From Tabrizicola caldifontis (GTDB lineage Bacteria; Pseudomonadota; Alphaproteobacteria; Rhodobacterales; Rhodobacteraceae), in assembly GCF_004762095.1 (NCBI RefSeq), contig NZ_SIJH01000016.1, forward strand, positions 31,011-95,010: a DNA stretch of 64,000 bases. The letters are read 5' to 3'. Shown here piece by piece: positions 55,564 through 64,000 of this stretch. The position numbers were made by a program, and so were the translations under genes. Below the pieces are notes generated by a model. The model was not told the origin of the DNA, searched no databases, and saw nothing but the letters and a program-made list of their open reading frames with translations. Position 1 is the stretch's first letter. Each line of letters starts with the position of its first letter.

Positions 55564-56315
55564 ACCGCCGGGTCCTCATCACCGCGGGCGCGAACGGAAT
55601 CGGGCTGGTCATGGCCCGGGCCTTCGCCGCGCTGGGCGACCGGGTCCGGGTGACGGATGTGGACGAGGCCGCAGTGGCCGCACTGCCGGCGGGGATCCGG
55701 GGCACGGTCTGCGATGCGGCCAGCGAGGCGGCGATAGACCTCCTCTTTGCGGACATTGCGCAGGAGTGGGGCGGCCTCGACATCGCTGTCGCCAATGCCG
55801 GGATCAAGGGTCCGACCGCCGCCATCGAGGAAATGCCGCTGGAAGGCTGGCACCAGTGCCTCGGGGTGAACCTGGACGGGGCGATGCTGCTTGCGCGCGG
55901 CGCGGCGCGGCTGATGAAACCGGCACGGCAGGGGGTCATCATCTTCATCTCCTCGACCTCGGGCCTTTACGGCACCCCGTTCCGTGCACCCTATGTGGCG
56001 GCGAAATGGGGGGTCATCGGGCTGATGAAGACCGTGGCGATGGAACTTGGGCCGCACGGCATTCGCGCCAACGCGATCTGTCCGGGTTCGGTGAACGGCC
56101 CCCGGATCGACCGGGTGATCGAGGCGGAAGCGGCGGCCAAGGGAATGACCCCGCAAGCGGTGCGGCAGGGCTATGCCTCGGGCACGGCGATGAAGCGGCT
56201 GACCGAGGCTCAGGATGTGGCCGATATGGCGGTCTTTCTGGCGTCCGATGGCGCGCGCATGGTTACAGGACAGGCGCTGGCGGTGGACGGCATGACCTAC
56301 AACGTGGACCCGTGA
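55560..56315 (+). CDS. SDR family oxidoreductase
   Basis: A 251-residue classical short-chain dehydrogenase. The cofactor loop is TAGANGIG (TGxxxGxG variant), followed by NAG (VANAGIKGP), catalytic Ser in ISSTSGLYG, YVAAK for the Tyr-x-x-x-Lys pair, and a C-terminal VDGMTYNVDP. Start is GTG 55560 inside the previous stop, so the genes are coupled. It may oxidise a hydroxylated intermediate of this pathway or a D-stereoisomer of carnitine; no residue tells which. Confidence 0.87.
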   Translation: MNRRVLITAGANGIGLVMARAFAALGDRVRVTDVDEAAVAALPAGIRGTVCDAASEAAIDLLFADIAQEWGGLDIAVANAGIKGPTAAIEEMPLEGWHQCLGVNLDGAMLLARGAARLMKPARQGVIIFISSTSGLYGTPFRAPYVAAKWGVIGLMKTVAMELGPHGIRANAICPGSVNGPRIDRVIEAEAAAKGMTPQAVRQGYASGTAMKRLTEAQDVADMAVFLASDGARMVTGQALAVDGMTYNVDP

Positions 56316-56322
56316 GGACAAC

Positions 56323-57486
56323 ATGGATTTCGGACTGACCGAAGAACAAGCGATGATCGTCGCCACGACGCGGGCCTTTGTCGAGGCAGAGCTGTATCCG
56401 CACGAGCAGATGGTCGAACGCACCGGCCACCTTCCCCTGGAGCTGATCCGCGAGATCCAGCAGAAGGCGATCGCCGCCGGGCTTTACGCCGCCAACATGC
56501 CGGTCGAGGTCGGCGGGGCGGGGCTGGATACGCTGTCCTGGCTTCTATACGAAAAGGAACTGGGTCGGGCCAACTATGCCCTGCACTGGACCTGCGTCGC
56601 GCGGCCCTCGAACATCCTTCTGGCCGGCAACGCCGAACAGCGCGAGCGGTATCTGATGCCCTGCATCCGGGGCGAGACGTGGGATTGCCTGGCGATGACC
56701 GAACCCGGCGCAGGGTCGGACCTGCGGGGGATGAAGGCATCGGCCCGGCGGGAGGGCGGCGACTGGGTGTTGAACGGCACCAAGCATTTCATCAGCCATG
56801 CCGATCTGGCCGGCTTCGCCATCGTCTTCATGGCCAGCGGCGAGGAACAGACCCCGCGGGGCCCGAAGAAGCTGATCACCGCCTTCTTCGTGGACAAGGG
56901 CACCCCCGGGTTCACCGTGCGCGAGGGCTATCGCAACGTCAGCCATCGCGGCTACACCAATTCGGTGCTGGAGTTCGACGATTGCCGGGTGCCGGCTGAA
57001 AACGTGCTGGGCGAGGTCCACAAGGGGTTCGAGGTGGCCAATTCCTGGTTGGGCGCGACGCGGCTGCAGGTGGCCTCTACCTGTCTGGGCAGGGCAGAGC
57101 GGGCGCTGGCCCTTGCGATTTCCTATGCGGCCGAGCGGAAGCAGTTCGGCCAGCAGATCGGCAAGTTCCAGGGGATCAGCTTCAAGCTTGCGGACATGGC
57201 GATGGAGCTGAAGGCGGCCGAGTTGCTGACGCGCGAGGCGGCCTGGAAGTACGACCAGGGCACGGTGACCGATGGCGACATGGCCATGGCCAAGCTGAAG
57301 GCGACCGAGGTGCTGGCGATGATCGCGGACGAGGCGATCCAGATCCATGGCGGGATGGGCCTGATGGACGAGCTGCCGCTCGAGCGCATCTGGCGCGACG
57401 CGCGGGTGGAGCGGATCTGGGAAGGCACCTCGGAGATCCAGCGCCACATCATCAGCCGCGAACTTCTGCGGGCGGTCGGGGGTTGA
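56323..57486 (+). CDS. Acyl-CoA dehydrogenase (possible gamma-butyrobetainyl-CoA dehydrogenase)
   Basis: A 387-residue FAD enzyme with the standard acyl-CoA dehydrogenase fold: MTEPGAGSDLRGM, NGTKHFISHADLAGF, YAAERKQFGQQIGKFQ, IQIHGGMGLMDELPLERIWRDARV. The catalytic Glu of the family is present in the C-terminal region (WEGTSEIQR). Position 7 nt after the SDR and before a CoA ligase and CaiD-like hydratase suggests oxidation of gamma-butyrobetainyl-CoA to crotonobetainyl-CoA, the CaiA-type step. General short-chain acyl-CoA use is possible. Confidence 0.9.
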   Translation: MDFGLTEEQAMIVATTRAFVEAELYPHEQMVERTGHLPLELIREIQQKAIAAGLYAANMPVEVGGAGLDTLSWLLYEKELGRANYALHWTCVARPSNILLAGNAEQRERYLMPCIRGETWDCLAMTEPGAGSDLRGMKASARREGGDWVLNGTKHFISHADLAGFAIVFMASGEEQTPRGPKKLITAFFVDKGTPGFTVREGYRNVSHRGYTNSVLEFDDCRVPAENVLGEVHKGFEVANSWLGATRLQVASTCLGRAERALALAISYAAERKQFGQQIGKFQGISFKLADMAMELKAAELLTREAAWKYDQGTVTDGDMAMAKLKATEVLAMIADEAIQIHGGMGLMDELPLERIWRDARVERIWEGTSEIQRHIISRELLRAVGG

Positions 57487-57495
57487 ACGGTCGCA

Positions 57496-57548
57496 CCGGG
57501 GGCGCTTCGCCCCCCGGACCCCCAGAGGATATTTGAGAACGGAAGAAG
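57496..57548 (+). repeat. Dispersed intergenic repeat, copy 2
   Basis: CCGGGGGCG-CTT-CGCCCCCCGG hairpin (57496-57517) followed by ACCCCCAGAGGATATTTGAG and AACGGAAGAAG. The end part is matched, inverted, at 57672-57703. Confidence 0.8.
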
Positions 57549-57671
57549 CAACGGAATGTTAACTTCGAATCGCCACAGTGGCGCCACGGTACAGGCGGGG
57601 ACGCCGATGACCGTAACGGGAGAAGGCGCCCCGTCCGGCCTTTCCGGGCGGGGCGTTGCCATGGTCTGCCC
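57549..57671. other. Spacer between inverted repeat copies, with a strong hairpin
   Basis: This 123-nt spacer contains CGCCCCGTCCGG (57627-57638) and CCGGGCGGGGCG (57644-57655), a 12-bp stem with one T-G pair and loop CCTTT, terminator-like but with tail TTGCC. No gene is visible. Confidence 0.5.
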
Positions 57672-57725
57672 CTTCTTCCGTTCCCAAATATCCTCGGGGG
57701 TCCGGGGGCAGACAGCCCCCGGGGC
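57672..57725 (-). repeat. Dispersed intergenic repeat, copy 3 (inverted)
   Basis: On the minus strand this reads as a GC hairpin (GGGGGC...GCCCCC) followed by GGACCCCCGAGGATATTTGG and GAACGGAAGAAG, nearly identical to copy 2 and facing it. The pair encloses the spacer and breaks the otherwise tight operon. Confidence 0.8.
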
Positions 57726-57749
57726 CGATGCCACAGCGCGAGGCCAGAG

Positions 57750-59738
57750 ATGAGCCGCTTGGACCGTCTTCTGCGACCACGCCACATTGCCGTTCTGGGT
57801 GGCGGCTGGGCTGTGAACGTGATCGAGCAATGCCGCAAGATGGGCTTTCAGGGCCCGGTCTGGCCGGTGCATCCGACCCGATCCGAGATCGGAGGGCTAC
57901 GGGCCTATCCCAGCCTTGCCGATCTGCCGGAACCGCCGGATGCGGCATTCATCGGGGTAAACCGCTTTGCCACTCTGGAGGTGGTCGCGGAACTGGCTGC
58001 GATGGGGGCGGGGGGCGCCATCTGTTTCGCCTCGGGCTGGACCGAGGCCGGAGAGCCTGGTCTGCAGGACCGGCTTGTCGCAGCCGCAGGCGAGATGCCG
58101 ATCCTCGGGCCGAACTGCTATGGGGTGATCAACTATCTGGATGGCGCGCTTCTGTGGCCCGATCAGCATGGCGGGGTGCGCGTGGATAGGGGTGTGGCGC
58201 TGGTAAGCCAGTCCTCGAACATCGTGATCAACCTCGGCATGCAGCAGCGCGGATTGCCCGTGGCCTATGTCGCCTGTCTGGGTAATGCTGCGGTGGTGGG
58301 GCTGGCGGAACTGACCGGGGCGCTGCTGGATGATCCCAGGGTGACCGCCGTGGGGCTGTACATCGAGGGAATCGACGATGTCCCGGCCTTTGCCGAGCTG
58401 GCCGAGCGGGCACGCGCCATGGGCAAGGGCATGGTGGCGATCAAGTCCGGCAAGACCGAACTTTCCCGCAGTGCGGCCGCCTCGCATACGGCTTCACTGG
58501 CCGGCGGCGGGGCAGCTTCCAGTGCCTTCCTGCGCCAGACGGGGGTGGCGGAGGTGAATACTCCGGCCGAACTGATCGAGACGCTGAAGATCTTCCATGT
58601 GCATGGGCCGGGGCTTGGCAGGCGTCTCTGTTCGCTGTCCTGCTCGGGTGGCGAGGCAGGTCTGGTTGCCGATCTGGCTGCGCCTTTCGGGCTGGAATTT
58701 CCGCCGGTGCCGCAGCCGACGCACGACCGGCTTTTCGCCGTGCTGGGAGAGATTCCGACCATCTCGAACCCCTTGGACTACCACACCTTCATCTGGGGCG
58801 ACGGGCCGAAGACGACCGAGGTCTTCAGCGCAATGCTGGAGGCTTATGACGCCGGCCTTTACATCATCGACGCGCCACGGGCGGACCGGAGTGATCCCTC
58901 GGGCTACGACCCGGCCTTCCGGGCGATTGTCGATGCCCAGAAGGCTGCGGGCAAGCCGGCCTTCCCGGTGGCATCGCTGCCCGAAAACTTCGGCGAGGCG
59001 CGTGTGCAGGCGATGATGGAGCAGGGCATCTGTCCCCTTCTGGGGATCGAGACGGCGCTTGCGGCAATTCGGGCGGCGCAGACCCCTGCGGGGCAGCCGG
59101 GATGGCGGCCCTTGGACAGCCTGCCCCAGCGCGAAACCCGGATGCTGGACGAAGCCGAGGCCAAGGCGCTTCTTGCCGCGGTGGGGGTGGCAGTGCCGAA
59201 ATCCACGACGGCTGCAACGCTTGCCGGTCTCGACCTTGCGGGACTGGTGCCGCCCTTCGTGCTGAAGGGGCTTGGATTTGCGCACAAGACGGAGGCAGGC
59301 GCGGTGCGGCTGGGGCTTGCCACGCTGGAGGGGCAGGCAGAGATGCCGGGGGCGACCGGCTATCTGGTCGAGGAGATGGTGACGGGCGCGGTGGCCGAGG
59401 TGCTGCTGGGACTGCGCCGCGATCCGGTCTATGGCATCACGCTGACCCTGGGGCTGGGCGGCGTCACGGCCGAGGTGCTGGCCGATACGGTGACGCTCGT
59501 CTGGCCCGTCGGCGAGGCCGAGGTGCTGGAGGCGGCGAAGGGGTTGCGGCTCTGGCCGCTGCTCGACGGCTATCGCGGACGGCCGAGGGCGGACATGGGG
59601 GCTGTCGCGGCGCTGGCGGTGCGGCTGGGGGCGCTGATGGCAGCAGACGCGAGCCTGGAGGAAATCGAGATCAACCCGGTCATGGTGCGCGAAACCGGCG
59701 CCGTGGCGGTGGATGCGCTGGTCAGGAGGGCGACATGA
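57750..59738 (+). CDS. ADP-forming acyl-CoA ligase (CoA-binding/ATP-grasp fusion)
   Basis: A 662-residue NDP-forming acyl-CoA synthetase: CoA-binding domain (IAVLGGGWAVNVIEQC), two succinyl-CoA ligase-like domains with phospho-His in SHTASLAGG, and a C-terminal ATP-grasp domain (LKGLGFAHKTEAGAV; IEINPVMVRETGAVAVDAL). It would activate an acid to its CoA thioester with ATP giving ADP. In this cluster gamma-butyrobetaine, crotonobetaine or carnitine are candidates. E. coli uses the unrelated AMP-forming CaiC, so this would be an alternative. Stop overlaps the hydratase start (ATGA). Confidence 0.88.
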   Translation: MSRLDRLLRPRHIAVLGGGWAVNVIEQCRKMGFQGPVWPVHPTRSEIGGLRAYPSLADLPEPPDAAFIGVNRFATLEVVAELAAMGAGGAICFASGWTEAGEPGLQDRLVAAAGEMPILGPNCYGVINYLDGALLWPDQHGGVRVDRGVALVSQSSNIVINLGMQQRGLPVAYVACLGNAAVVGLAELTGALLDDPRVTAVGLYIEGIDDVPAFAELAERARAMGKGMVAIKSGKTELSRSAAASHTASLAGGGAASSAFLRQTGVAEVNTPAELIETLKIFHVHGPGLGRRLCSLSCSGGEAGLVADLAAPFGLEFPPVPQPTHDRLFAVLGEIPTISNPLDYHTFIWGDGPKTTEVFSAMLEAYDAGLYIIDAPRADRSDPSGYDPAFRAIVDAQKAAGKPAFPVASLPENFGEARVQAMMEQGICPLLGIETALAAIRAAQTPAGQPGWRPLDSLPQRETRMLDEAEAKALLAAVGVAVPKSTTAATLAGLDLAGLVPPFVLKGLGFAHKTEAGAVRLGLATLEGQAEMPGATGYLVEEMVTGAVAEVLLGLRRDPVYGITLTLGLGGVTAEVLADTVTLVWPVGEAEVLEAAKGLRLWPLLDGYRGRPRADMGAVAALAVRLGALMAADASLEEIEINPVMVRETGAVAVDALVRRAT

Positions 59739-60532
59739 TGGAAATGCGGACCGAAGGGCCGATCCTAACAAGGCGCGAGGGCGCCATCCTCGAGGTCACG
59801 CTGGACCGGCCCAAGGCCAATGCAATCGACCTGAAGACCAGCCGGATCATGGGGCTGGTGTTCCGCGACTTCCGCGACGACGACAGCTTGCGCGTCTGCA
59901 TCCTGCGCGCGGCGGGCGAGAAGTTCTTCTGCCCCGGCTGGGACCTGAAGGCCGCGGCCGCGGGCGATGCGGTGGACGGCGACTATGGCGTGGGCGGCTT
60001 CGGCGGCCTACAGGAGCTGCCGAACCTCAACAAGCCCGTCATCGCCGCAGTGCAGGGCATCTGTTGCGGGGGCGGGCTGGAGCTGGCGCTGTCGGCCGAC
60101 CTTATCCTCTGTTCCACGAACGCCACCTTCGCGCTGCCGGAAATCCGGTCGGGCACGGTGGCGGATGCGGCCAGTATCAAGCTGCCCAAGCGCATTCCCT
60201 ATCATGTGGCGATGGACCTGCTGTTGACCGGGCGCTGGTTCGACGCGGAAGAGGCGCATCGCTGGGGGCTGGTGAAGGAGATCTGCGCGCCCGAGGATCT
60301 CATGGCGAAGGCCTGGGATCTGGCGCGGCTGCTCGAATCCGGTCCCCCCCTTGTCTATGCCGCGATCAAGGAAATCGTGCGCGAGGCCGAAGACATGCGA
60401 TTCCAGGACGCGCTGAACCGGATCACGAAGCGCCAGTTCGCGACGGTGGACCGACTTTATTCCAGCGAGGACCAGCTGGAAGGCGCCCGCGCCTTCGCCG
60501 AAAAGCGCGATCCGGTCTGGAAGGGGCGGTAG
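59735..60532 (+). CDS. Enoyl-CoA hydratase/isomerase (CaiD-like)
   Basis: A 265-residue crotonase-fold enzyme, similar in length to CaiD (261). AAGEKFFCPGWDLKA forms the first oxyanion region and VQGICCGGGLELALSADL the second, with GGG typical. The first acidic catalytic residue is in LPEIRSGTV. If the cluster handles crotonobetaine, it would hydrate crotonobetainyl-CoA to L-carnitinyl-CoA. AGGAGGG directly before ATG 59735 is strong. Adjacent ATG 59738 is an alternative. Gene end leads into the str operon promoter region. Confidence 0.88.
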   Translation: MMEMRTEGPILTRREGAILEVTLDRPKANAIDLKTSRIMGLVFRDFRDDDSLRVCILRAAGEKFFCPGWDLKAAAAGDAVDGDYGVGGFGGLQELPNLNKPVIAAVQGICCGGGLELALSADLILCSTNATFALPEIRSGTVADAASIKLPKRIPYHVAMDLLLTGRWFDAEEAHRWGLVKEICAPEDLMAKAWDLARLLESGPPLVYAAIKEIVREAEDMRFQDALNRITKRQFATVDRLYSSEDQLEGARAFAEKRDPVWKGR

Positions 60533-60555
60533 GCTGGCCCGGGGTGGGGTTGATG

Positions 60556-60584
60556 TTGACACCCCCCGCGATTCCCCCTATACG
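60556..60584 (+). promoter_or_regulatory. Strong sigma-70-type promoter of the str operon
   Basis: TTGACA (60556-60561), a 17-nt spacer, and TATACG (60579-60584). Transcription would start near 60591, leaving a leader of about 210 nt before rpsL. Confidence 0.75.
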
Positions 60585-60681
60585 CCCGCCAACCCGAAGC
60601 CCGAGGTCTGTCCTCTGGTGCCGGGGTCAGAGCGCTTGAAGTGGTCATGATCCGGGCCTTCCGCCCCGATCCTCTGGAAGT

Positions 60682-60729
60682 CCACCGCGGCATCGCCGGG
60701 AACGGCGGTGGTTGCGGTTTTCGTGTTTT
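60682..60729 (+). promoter_or_regulatory. Attenuator-like hairpin in the rpsL leader
   Basis: CCACCGC (60682-60688) pairs with GCGGTGG (60705-60711); inside is a CGCCG-GGAA-CGGCG mini-stem that competes for part of the same bases. TTGCGGTTTTCGTGTTTT follows. The alternate pairings with a T-rich tail resemble an attenuator or early terminator. Confidence 0.5.
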
Positions 60730-60802
60730 GCGATTCGCGCAAGACACGGTCGAGAAGCGGCGTCGGGGTGGCACCCGGCGAGTATCGAAACGAGGAACGT
60801 GA

Positions 60803-61174
60803 ATGCCGACGATTCAACAGCTGATCCGGAAGCCCCGGGAAGCAGCGCCGCGGAAATCCAAGTCTCAGCACCTGGAGTCCTGCCCGCAGAAGCGTGGGGT
60901 CTGCACCCGCGTCTACACCACCACCCCGAAGAAGCCGAACTCGGCCATGCGGAAGGTCGCCAAGGTGCGCCTGACCAACGGGTTCGAGGTGATCAGCTAC
61001 ATCCCCGGCGAAAAGCACAACCTGCAGGAACACTCGGTCGTCCTGATCCGTGGCGGCCGGGTCAAGGACCTTCCGGGTGTGCGTTACCACATCCTCCGCG
61101 GCGTTCTGGATACCCAGGGCGTGAAAGAGCGTCGTCAGCGTCGTTCGAAATACGGCGCCAAGCGTCCGAAGTGA
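60803..61174 (+). CDS. rpsL: 30S ribosomal protein S12
   Basis: S12 lies at the decoding centre. The 123-residue protein begins [11 protein letters not shown] and has [16 protein letters not shown]; the Lys in KKPNSA, whose mutation gives streptomycin resistance, is wild type, as is the second site [12 protein letters not shown] with the usual PGVR. First gene of the str operon with rpsG 11 nt after. A long leader precedes it. Confidence 0.98.
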   Translation: MPTIQQLIRKPREAAPRKSKSQHLESCPQKRGVCTRVYTTTPKKPNSAMRKVAKVRLTNGFEVISYIPGEKHNLQEHSVVLIRGGRVKDLPGVRYHILRGVLDTQGVKERRQRRSKYGAKRPK

Positions 61175-61185
61175 GGAGATAAGGA

Positions 61186-61656
61186 ATGTCCCGTCGTCAC
61201 GCCGCCGAAAAGCGCGAGATCCTGCCCGATGCCAAGTTTGGCGACCGGGTGGTCACCAAGTTCATGAACAACCTGATGCTCGACGGCAAGAAGTCGGTCG
61301 CTGAGCGTATCGTGTATGGCGCGCTTGATCGCGTGCAGAACCGACTGAAGCGCCCCGCCGTCGAAGCCTTCCACGAGGCGCTCGACAATGTGAAGCCTTC
61401 GGTCGAGGTCCGTTCCCGCCGTGTGGGCGGTGCGACCTATCAGGTTCCGGTCGAAGTCCGGGCCGAACGCCGTGAGGCGCTGGCGATCCGCTGGTTGATC
61501 CAGGCCGCCCGCAAGCGCAACGAGAACACGATGGAAGAGCGTCTGGCCGCCGAGCTGGCCGATGCCGTGCAGAACCGCGGCACCGCCGTGAAGAAGCGCG
61601 AAGACACCCACAAGATGGCCGACGCGAACAAGGCGTTCAGCCACTACCGCTGGTAA
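61186..61656 (+). CDS. rpsG: 30S ribosomal protein S7
   Basis: Primary 16S rRNA binding protein of the 30S head, 156 residues. Starts [28 protein letters not shown] and [19 protein letters not shown] are universal S7 blocks. In E. coli S7 represses translation of its operon; whether that applies here is unknown. AGGAGATAAG precedes the start. It is followed 12 nt later by fusA. Confidence 0.98.
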   Translation: MSRRHAAEKREILPDAKFGDRVVTKFMNNLMLDGKKSVAERIVYGALDRVQNRLKRPAVEAFHEALDNVKPSVEVRSRRVGGATYQVPVEVRAERREALAIRWLIQAARKRNENTMEERLAAELADAVQNRGTAVKKREDTHKMADANKAFSHYRW

Positions 61657-61668
61657 GGAGCGCAGATC

Positions 61669-63786
<2,118 letters not shown>

Positions 63787-63792
63787 CGGTGC

Positions 63793-63842
63793 GGCGGGGA
63801 GAACCCCGCCCTACCACCCCGTAGGGTGCGCACCCGCGCACC
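63793..63842 (+). other. Tandem hairpins between fusA and tuf
   Basis: GGCGGGG-AGAA-CCCCGCC (63793-63810) is followed by GTAGGGTGCGC and the stem GGTGCGC-ACCC-GCGCACC (63825-63842). They may be mRNA processing or partial termination sites; GTAGGGTGCGC motifs also look like a dispersed intergenic element. Confidence 0.5.
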
Positions 63843-63873
63843 GCAACCGAGAACCGAATGAGGAGAAGCCATC

Positions 63874-64000
63874 ATGGCGAAGGCAAAGTTTGAACGGACG
63901 AAACCGCACGTGAACATCGGGACCATTGGTCACGTTGACCATGGGAAGACGACGCTGACGGCGGCGATCACGAAGTATTTCGGTGAATTCAAGGCCTACG
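63874..64000 (+). CDS. tuf: Elongation factor Tu (N-terminal part)
   Basis: Delivers aminoacyl-tRNA to the ribosome. Only the first 42 codons are in the window: [20 protein letters not shown] then [16 protein letters not shown], with the [10 protein letters not shown]-loop intact. AGGAG is 10 nt upstream. It continues past the right edge; a second tuf copy elsewhere is common in this group. Confidence 0.97.
   Translation, partial: MAKAKFERTKPHVNIGTIGHVDHGKTTLTAAITKYFGEFKAY

Noticed and set aside
60682..60729. Full intrinsic terminator ending an upstream gene
   Set aside because: It lies downstream of the str promoter, so it is more likely a leader element than the end of the hydratase transcript.

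Overview
This window is chromosomal DNA from an alphaproteobacterium, most likely a member of the Rhodobacteraceae (Rhodobacter/Gemmobacter/Tabrizicola-like). The evidence is gene order and protein character, not a database search: high GC, the pdxJ-acpS-lepB-rnc-era-DUF1491-recO block, mcd next to pckA, the chvI-chvG-hprK-rapZ-EIIA-HPr block, class I lysyl-tRNA synthetase, and the str operon. There are no rRNA or tRNA genes, no CRISPR array, no insertion sequence and no prophage that I can recognise. It reads as a normal core-genome stretch with two accessory metabolic clusters.

Layout. 1-5.4 kb: a housekeeping operon (vitamin B6, CoA transfer to ACP, signal peptidase, RNase III, Era, RecO). 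5.4-10.8 kb: an MFS transporter, a decayed NAD-dependent epimerase pseudogene, the ethylmalonyl-CoA pathway enzyme Mcd, a DUF3859 protein and a frameshifted TauE/SafE permease. 10.9-18.2 kb: pckA, then the ChvI/ChvG two-component system joined by overlapping genes to a regulatory phosphotransferase system (HprK, RapZ, EIIA, HPr) and an acyltransferase. 18.5-30.9 kb: mixed single genes (EttA, NadD, PBP4-type peptidase, ParA, cold-shock protein, class II aldolase, 3-hydroxybutyryl-CoA dehydrogenase, LysK, CHAD protein and others). 31-36 kb: a beta-helix protein, a HugZ-like oxidoreductase and a SulP anion transporter.

36-46 kb: an acetate-use cluster. Acetyl-CoA synthetase is followed after 2 nt by an adenylate kinase that can recycle the AMP it makes. 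Then come a DUF4212/sodium symporter pair, a cNMP-binding/CBS/DUF294 nucleotidyltransferase, a small membrane protein, a single-domain response regulator, and a membrane protein that joins a degenerate histidine-kinase-like sensor to a DEDDh 3'-5' exonuclease. The last four look like an under-described signalling unit and are the most interesting part of the window.

46-52 kb: TruA, a DODA-type dioxygenase, an amino-acid-type ABC binding protein and permease without an ATPase, and an M3 oligopeptidase. 52-60.5 kb: a probable carnitine / gamma-butyrobetaine degradation cluster. It has a GlxA/CdhR-type regulator, a beta-keto acid cleavage enzyme, a carnitine dehydrogenase fused to a thioesterase, an SDR, an acyl-CoA dehydrogenase, an ADP-forming acyl-CoA ligase and an enoyl-CoA hydratase; the predicted end product is glycine betaine. 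60.8-64 kb: the str operon (rpsL, rpsG, fusA, start of tuf) behind a clear TTGACA-N17-TATACG promoter and a long structured leader.
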